A DNA stretch of 64,000 bases from Natronomonas pharaonis DSM 2160 (GTDB taxonomy: Archaea > Halobacteriota > Halobacteria > Halobacteriales > Haloarculaceae). This document shows positions 60,538 to 64,000 of this stretch, in pieces (the first letter of the stretch is position 1; every line of letters begins with the position of its first letter). Below the pieces are notes generated by a model. That model did not search any database. It was not told the origin of the DNA and saw only the letters and a list, made by a program, of their open reading frames with translations. The stretch covers positions 1,488,001-1,552,000 of the forward strand of contig NC_007426.1 in NCBI RefSeq assembly GCF_000026045.1. The letters run 5' to 3'. The position numbers and the translations under genes were made by a program.

Positions 60538-61154
60538 GCGAACGTTCAGTATCCAAGCAGAAACAGGAGAAGCGATGGTACACCGTGATGGCCCCCGAGA
60601 TATTCGACCGGGCCGAACTCGGTGAAACACCCGCAGACGAACCCGAGCAGGTCTACGACCGCACGGTTCAGACCACACTCGGCGAACTACAGAACGACCC
60701 GAGCGAGAACAACACGAAGCTGACCTTCCAGATTTCGGACGTCGGCAGCGACACGGCCTACACCGACTTCGTCCAGCACGAGCTCACCCGCGACTACCTG
60801 CGGAGCCTCACGCGCCGCGGAACGTCCAAGGTCGACGCCTTCGTCACCGTGCTGACGACCGACGACTACCGCGTACAGGTCCAGCCGGTCGCCTACACGA
60901 CGAAGTCCGCCGACCGCAGCCAAGAGCAGGCCATCCGCAGTACAATGGTCGACCTTGTCGAGGAAAGCGCCGCCGACAACACCTTCGCCGACCTCATCGA
61001 CAGCATCGTCGAGGGCCGGCTCTCGTCGGCCATCTACAACGAGGCAAAGACCATCTACCCGCTGCGCCGCGTCGAGATTCAGAAGACTCGACTGCAGGCC
61101 AGCCCCGAAGAGGTCGCGGCCGAAGAGGAAGCCAGCGTCGACGTCGACGACTGA
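60534..61154 (+). CDS. rps3ae: 30S ribosomal protein S1e (S3Ae)
   Basis: A 206-residue archaeal eS1. 'KQKQEKRWYTVMAPEIFDRAELGETPA' starts the protein with the conserved Trp-Tyr block (about residues 12-14). 'HELTRDYLRSLTRRGTSKVDAFVTVLT' (about 83-109) and 'IYPLRRVEIQKTRLQ' (about 170-184) are further family hallmarks. The C-terminal Glu/Asp tail is typical of halophiles. It is the last gene of the rps15 operon; a short TTTT run is found about 85 bases after the stop. Confidence 0.97.
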   Translation: MSERSVSKQKQEKRWYTVMAPEIFDRAELGETPADEPEQVYDRTVQTTLGELQNDPSENNTKLTFQISDVGSDTAYTDFVQHELTRDYLRSLTRRGTSKVDAFVTVLTTDDYRVQVQPVAYTTKSADRSQEQAIRSTMVDLVEESAADNTFADLIDSIVEGRLSSAIYNEAKTIYPLRRVEIQKTRLQASPEEVAAEEEASVDVDD

Positions 61155-61314
61155 TACAGGCCGCCGCAACGAACGACCGGCAAGCGCCGGACCGTCCGGC
61201 CCTCGTCGGCACCACGTTTCGGTGCGCTGTCCGAAGGCAACTCCTTAATTTTGCGTCTGCGCTCGGCAACCGTCACGAACTTTCCTTTTATATTAATCTT
61301 TTGGCGCCTATAAC

Positions 61315-61340
61315 CGGCAATATTGCCGAAGGGATTATAT
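61315..61340 (+). promoter_or_regulatory. Palindrome and TATA box ahead of the soluble transducer
   Basis: CGGCAATATTGCCG (61315-61328) is a perfect 14-bp palindrome directly before an ATTATAT element (61334-61340), which lies about 34 bases ahead of the ATG at 61371. A palindrome in this place suggests control by a dimeric regulator. A second TATA-like stretch (TTTTATATTAA, about 61287) lies further upstream. Confidence 0.5.
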
Positions 61341-61370
61341 CGGTAACGAAGAATCGACCTTACAACAGCC

Positions 61371-63458
61371 ATGGTATCCGGTATCTTCGCACAGCTTGCG
61401 GGTGTCGTTGATGGCAGCGACACTGGGGGAGACAGAGCGGAAAACGCCGGCGGAAACAGCGAGTCGCCGGGCGAGCGACTGGAACGAGTGCGGACAGCGG
61501 TCGGCTACGACGACGCCGACGCTGCCAGGTTGGCCGACGAAACAGGGGCTATCGACGGTGGGGAACGAGCGCTATCGGGAGACGATATCCGTTCGGCCTA
61601 CGGCACCGATGTGGGTGATAAGCTGCTTGCACAGCAGGCTCGGGACCTCAACGCTGTCGTCGGCGAGGCTGACGACACTGAGCGAATGCGCCGCATCGCT
61701 TCTTCGGCCAGACAGCAGGCCGCCGAGGGTATCGCCCCGTCGTCGTATGTCGCCTCGCATGCGCCGCTTTTCGAGGACCTGATAGACGACGCCTTTGCGG
61801 CGGTCCAAGACGGTGGCGACCCTGAAGAAGCAAAGCAGGACCTAAAAGCGGCGATGCGGGCGTCGTTGACCGGCATGGCTGCCGGGGCTGACGAGTTCGA
61901 CGGCAGCGATACCGTCGAGCCGCTCGACGAAAGCGACTACATCGAGGAGTTGACCGCGGACGACCTCTTCGAGTCGATTCCATACGGGGTCTTTCTCATC
62001 GACGACGAGAACACGATGCTGGGGTACAACACCGCAATCAACCGGCTTCTGGGGCTTGATGCGGACCACCGGGAGTTCCTCGGACGGGACTGCCGGGAAA
62101 CGCTTGCGGCGGCGACCTACACCGACAACTCCCGTCACCACGCCCTTGCTGACAAGGTCGTCGACGCGCCGCGCAATGCCGACGAGGAATGGGATGTCGA
62201 GCGCCGCGAAGACACCTTCAGCTTCATCGGCAACGATGACATCGTCTACGGCGATACGAGCGTCTCGGTAAACACAGAAGGCGAGGAGACGCACATCGAC
62301 TTCCTCGCAGCACCCATCTTCGACGACGACGGGGAGCTACGGGCGGTTATCGAACTGGTCGAGGACCGCTCCGAGGCGGTCCGTGAACAAAAGGAGCTCA
62401 ACGGACTTGTCACCGAGGTAACCGATACCCTCGACAGCATCGGCACCGGGGAACTCTCTTCGCGGGCCGACTTCGACGGTGACGACGAACTCGTCGAAGA
62501 CGAGTTGCTGGATGTCGTCGAAGCGGTAAACGGGATGGCAGAGAACTTCGAACAGCTTGTTATCAGAGTCGAAGACCAGACGGAGGCGCTGGCCGAATCG
62601 ATAGCACGGGCGACAGACAGCGCACACAGCATCGATAGGCAGGTCGAAGACCAGACTGAATCGCTCGAGGAGGTGAGCAACGAACTCGAATCGTTCTCGG
62701 CGACGATGGAGGAAGTCGCCGCAAGCTCCAACGAGGTCGCGACGGCCGCCGAAAGCGCCCTCGACAACGCCGAACGCGGCGTCGATTCCGGGCAGGATGC
62801 CAAGGCAGTCACCGACGAGGTCAACGAGCTGAGCGAACAGCTCGTCGACTCGGTTGCGGAACTGGACGAGTATATGGCCGAAATCGGGGAGGTCGTCGAC
62901 ATTATTGCCGACGTAGCCGACCAGACGAACATCCTCGCGCTGAACGCCAACATCGAGGCCGCTCGCGTCGACGCCGACGGCGACGGGTTCGGCGTCGTCG
63001 CCGACGAGGTGAAGTCGCTGGCCAACGAGACCCAACAGTACACCGACGAAATCCGCGACCGCATCGAGACGGTGCAAGGACAGACCGACACGACCGTCGA
63101 GGAAGTCGAACGGACCAACGACCACATCCGCGAGGTTCGCGAGGAGATCGACGAGTCGCTGTCGGCGCTCGATGAACTCTCAGAGAGCATCGAAGACGCG
63201 GCCGAAGGCATCCAGGAAGTCGCGGAGGCCAACGACGAGCAGGCCGCAACTGTCGAGGAGGTGACCGCCACCGTCGATGAGGTCCGCGAGCAAGCCCACG
63301 AGGTCAAACAGGAGACAAACGACATCGTCGAGGAAGCAGAAACACAGGAGGCGGCCGTCGGAACGCTCTCCGAGCGGGTCGAACGGCTCTCGACGGACGC
63401 CACAGAAAACGACGGCGACGGCTTCGACGAAACCACCGCCGAGGACAGCGACGACTGA
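61371..63458 (+). CDS. Cytoplasmic methyl-accepting transducer with PAS domain
   Basis: A 695-residue transducer without membrane helices. Residues 1-180 are a helical region that I cannot assign. A PAS domain follows at about 190-320 ('LFESIPYGVFLIDDENTMLGYNTAINRLLGL' marks its start), then a coiled-coil and the signalling hairpin ('VADQTNILALNANIEAARVD', near residue 521). It would sense an internal signal, perhaps redox, oxygen or a metabolite, and control CheA. A histidine-containing globin domain as in HemAT is not clearly present. It is a single gene with a palindrome in its promoter. Confidence 0.88.
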   Translation: MVSGIFAQLAGVVDGSDTGGDRAENAGGNSESPGERLERVRTAVGYDDADAARLADETGAIDGGERALSGDDIRSAYGTDVGDKLLAQQARDLNAVVGEADDTERMRRIASSARQQAAEGIAPSSYVASHAPLFEDLIDDAFAAVQDGGDPEEAKQDLKAAMRASLTGMAAGADEFDGSDTVEPLDESDYIEELTADDLFESIPYGVFLIDDENTMLGYNTAINRLLGLDADHREFLGRDCRETLAAATYTDNSRHHALADKVVDAPRNADEEWDVERREDTFSFIGNDDIVYGDTSVSVNTEGEETHIDFLAAPIFDDDGELRAVIELVEDRSEAVREQKELNGLVTEVTDTLDSIGTGELSSRADFDGDDELVEDELLDVVEAVNGMAENFEQLVIRVEDQTEALAESIARATDSAHSIDRQVEDQTESLEEVSNELESFSATMEEVAASSNEVATAAESALDNAERGVDSGQDAKAVTDEVNELSEQLVDSVAELDEYMAEIGEVVDIIADVADQTNILALNANIEAARVDADGDGFGVVADEVKSLANETQQYTDEIRDRIETVQGQTDTTVEEVERTNDHIREVREEIDESLSALDELSESIEDAAEGIQEVAEANDEQAATVEEVTATVDEVREQAHEVKQETNDIVEEAETQEAAVGTLSERVERLSTDATENDGDGFDETTAEDSDD

Positions 63459-63499
63459 CTGCGCGGACGGCTTTTATTCGTTGGGCTCGTAGTTCGCGT

Positions 63500-63841
63500 A
63501 TGCTTCAGGTTCGCGGCTCGGCCCACGGGACTGCGCTGACCGGAACACTCTACGAGCCGGACGACGAGCCGCCGACGTTCAGCGGCGCGCCCGACGACAA
63601 CGCACCCTACGTGTGGGTCTGTGACGCCTTCTATGAGGTCGAAAGCGGCGGCCGAACCCAGACGCTCGGCGACCGAACGCTGCAGGTAGCCTTTGAGTCG
63701 CCGATGCCACGGGGTTTCGACGACCGCGAGGCAGCGTTGGATGCCGCTGCCGACCATGTTCGGACACAGTTTGCCCGTCTCGGCGTCGACCGGTCGACGG
63801 TCGATATCGAAGTCATCGAAGCGGAGCCGCAACCGGAGTGA
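63500..63841 (+). CDS. Conserved haloarchaeal protein of unknown function (DUF7113-like)
   Basis: A 113-residue acidic protein. It is beta-rich at the start ('LQVRGSAHGTALTGTLYEPD'), has 'YVWVCDAFYEVESGG' near residue 37 and a helix 'DDREAALDAAADHVRTQFARLGV' in the last third. I recognise it as a small haloarchaea-only family (probably DUF7113) but no activity is known. There is no signal peptide or metal motif. It lies 41 bp after the transducer and 30 bp before a glycosyltransferase start, on the same strand. Confidence 0.65.
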   Translation: MLQVRGSAHGTALTGTLYEPDDEPPTFSGAPDDNAPYVWVCDAFYEVESGGRTQTLGDRTLQVAFESPMPRGFDDREAALDAAADHVRTQFARLGVDRSTVDIEVIEAEPQPE

Positions 63842-63871
63842 TTTAGCAGCCGGCAGCCGAAGCGGCTCGCC

Positions 63872-64000
63872 GTGCGTGTCCTGAACTACCTCGAACTCGA
63901 AGCCAGGCTCCAGCGAAGCGGCATCGGGACCGCCACCCGCCAGCAGCGCCGGGCGCTCTCGCCGACCGATGTCGAGGTCGTAAAAACGCCGTGGAACGGT
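63872..64000 (+). CDS. Glycosyltransferase family 1/4-like protein, 5' end only
   Basis: The frame from GTG 63872 is open to the window edge (43 codons). The peptide begins VRVLNYLELEARLQRSGIG and continues 'TATRQQRRAL' and 'DVEVVKTPW'. This is the typical start of haloarchaeal GT-B glycosyltransferases, in which a first strand and a GIGT-like loop are followed by an 'xQxxAL' helix. The catalytic parts lie beyond the window, so the call rests on this short stretch. Confidence 0.6.
   Translation, partial: MRVLNYLELEARLQRSGIGTATRQQRRALSPTDVEVVKTPWNG

Noticed and set aside
62246-63832. A 528-codon minus-strand open frame opposite the PAS transducer
   Set aside because: It is a Ser-rich shadow of the transducer's codon pattern, as are similar frames opposite other Ala/Asp/Glu-rich genes (17053-18204, 28197-29555).
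1-64000. CRISPR arrays, rRNA genes, complete insertion sequences, prophage genes
   Set aside because: I saw no regularly spaced repeats, no rRNA sequence, no transposase and no structural phage genes.

Overview
The window is a stretch of haloarchaeal chromosome, most likely from a Natronomonas-like member of the Halobacteria; the genus is an inference. The signs are high G+C, very acidic proteins, TATA boxes about 25-30 bases ahead of many start codons (leaderless transcripts), Tat-type lipoprotein signals, an opsin/Htr-type operon, archaeal forms of MAT, Dph2, KEOPS Pcc1 and ribosomal S1e (S3Ae), and many short haloarchaeal proteins of unknown function.

Layout. 1-3.4 kb: the 3' end of an Orc1/Cdc6 gene, a UspA protein, an ORB-like direct repeat and S-adenosylmethionine synthetase. 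4.1-7.8 kb: a two-gene type IV pilus/secretion motor (ATPase plus TadC-like membrane protein). 8.5-13.7 kb: a tRNA-Gly(UCC) gene followed by a 5.1-kb island bounded by perfect 107-bp direct repeats. The island holds one giant single-chain restriction-modification enzyme and a small ORF, with no integrase. 13.7-19.6 kb: a thioredoxin-like protein, cysteine synthase, a two-domain CheC, an Htr-type transducer and small DNA- or zinc-binding proteins. 19.8-26.3 kb: an exported beta-rich protein with an RND-family permease, then a transducer gene overlapping a seven-helix opsin homologue that carries Arg where retinal-binding Lys belongs. 26.5-31.2 kb: a copper-handling group (SCO1, SafE-like membrane protein, CopA-type ATPase, NosL with a His/Asp/Met tail). 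31-39.5 kb: UspA proteins, unknowns, a metallo-beta-lactamase-fold protein, diphthamide synthase Dph2 and a HEAT-repeat protein kinase homologue whose catalytic Asp is replaced by Asn. 39.6-43.2 kb: trpC-trpB-trpA with an ADH-synthase/class I aldolase homologue. 43.3-46.7 kb: ETF alpha/beta, small proteins, tRNA-Leu(UAA) and a ferredoxin. 46.9-53.7 kb: a potassium channel, a nucleoside phosphorylase - HAD phosphatase - PfkB kinase operon, rhodanese, a DUF63 protein and methionine aminopeptidase. 53.9-58.6 kb: HIT protein, CDF transporter, tRNA methylthiotransferase, DeoC and ribose-1,5-bisphosphate isomerase. 58.8-61.2 kb: the informational operon rps15 - recJ-like - pcc1 - rps3ae. 61.4 kb to the end: a cytoplasmic PAS transducer, a small protein and the 5' end of a glycosyltransferase.

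Themes. Sensing is heavily represented: three transducers, CheC and an opsin-like receptor. The phosphorylase, PfkB kinase, R15P isomerase and HAD phosphatase fit the haloarchaeal pentose-bisphosphate route of nucleoside breakdown. The most unusual items are the lysine-less opsin/transducer operon, the integrase-less tRNA-Gly island with nested tRNA 3' ends, and the kinase lacking its catalytic Asp. No CRISPR array and no rRNA gene were seen.
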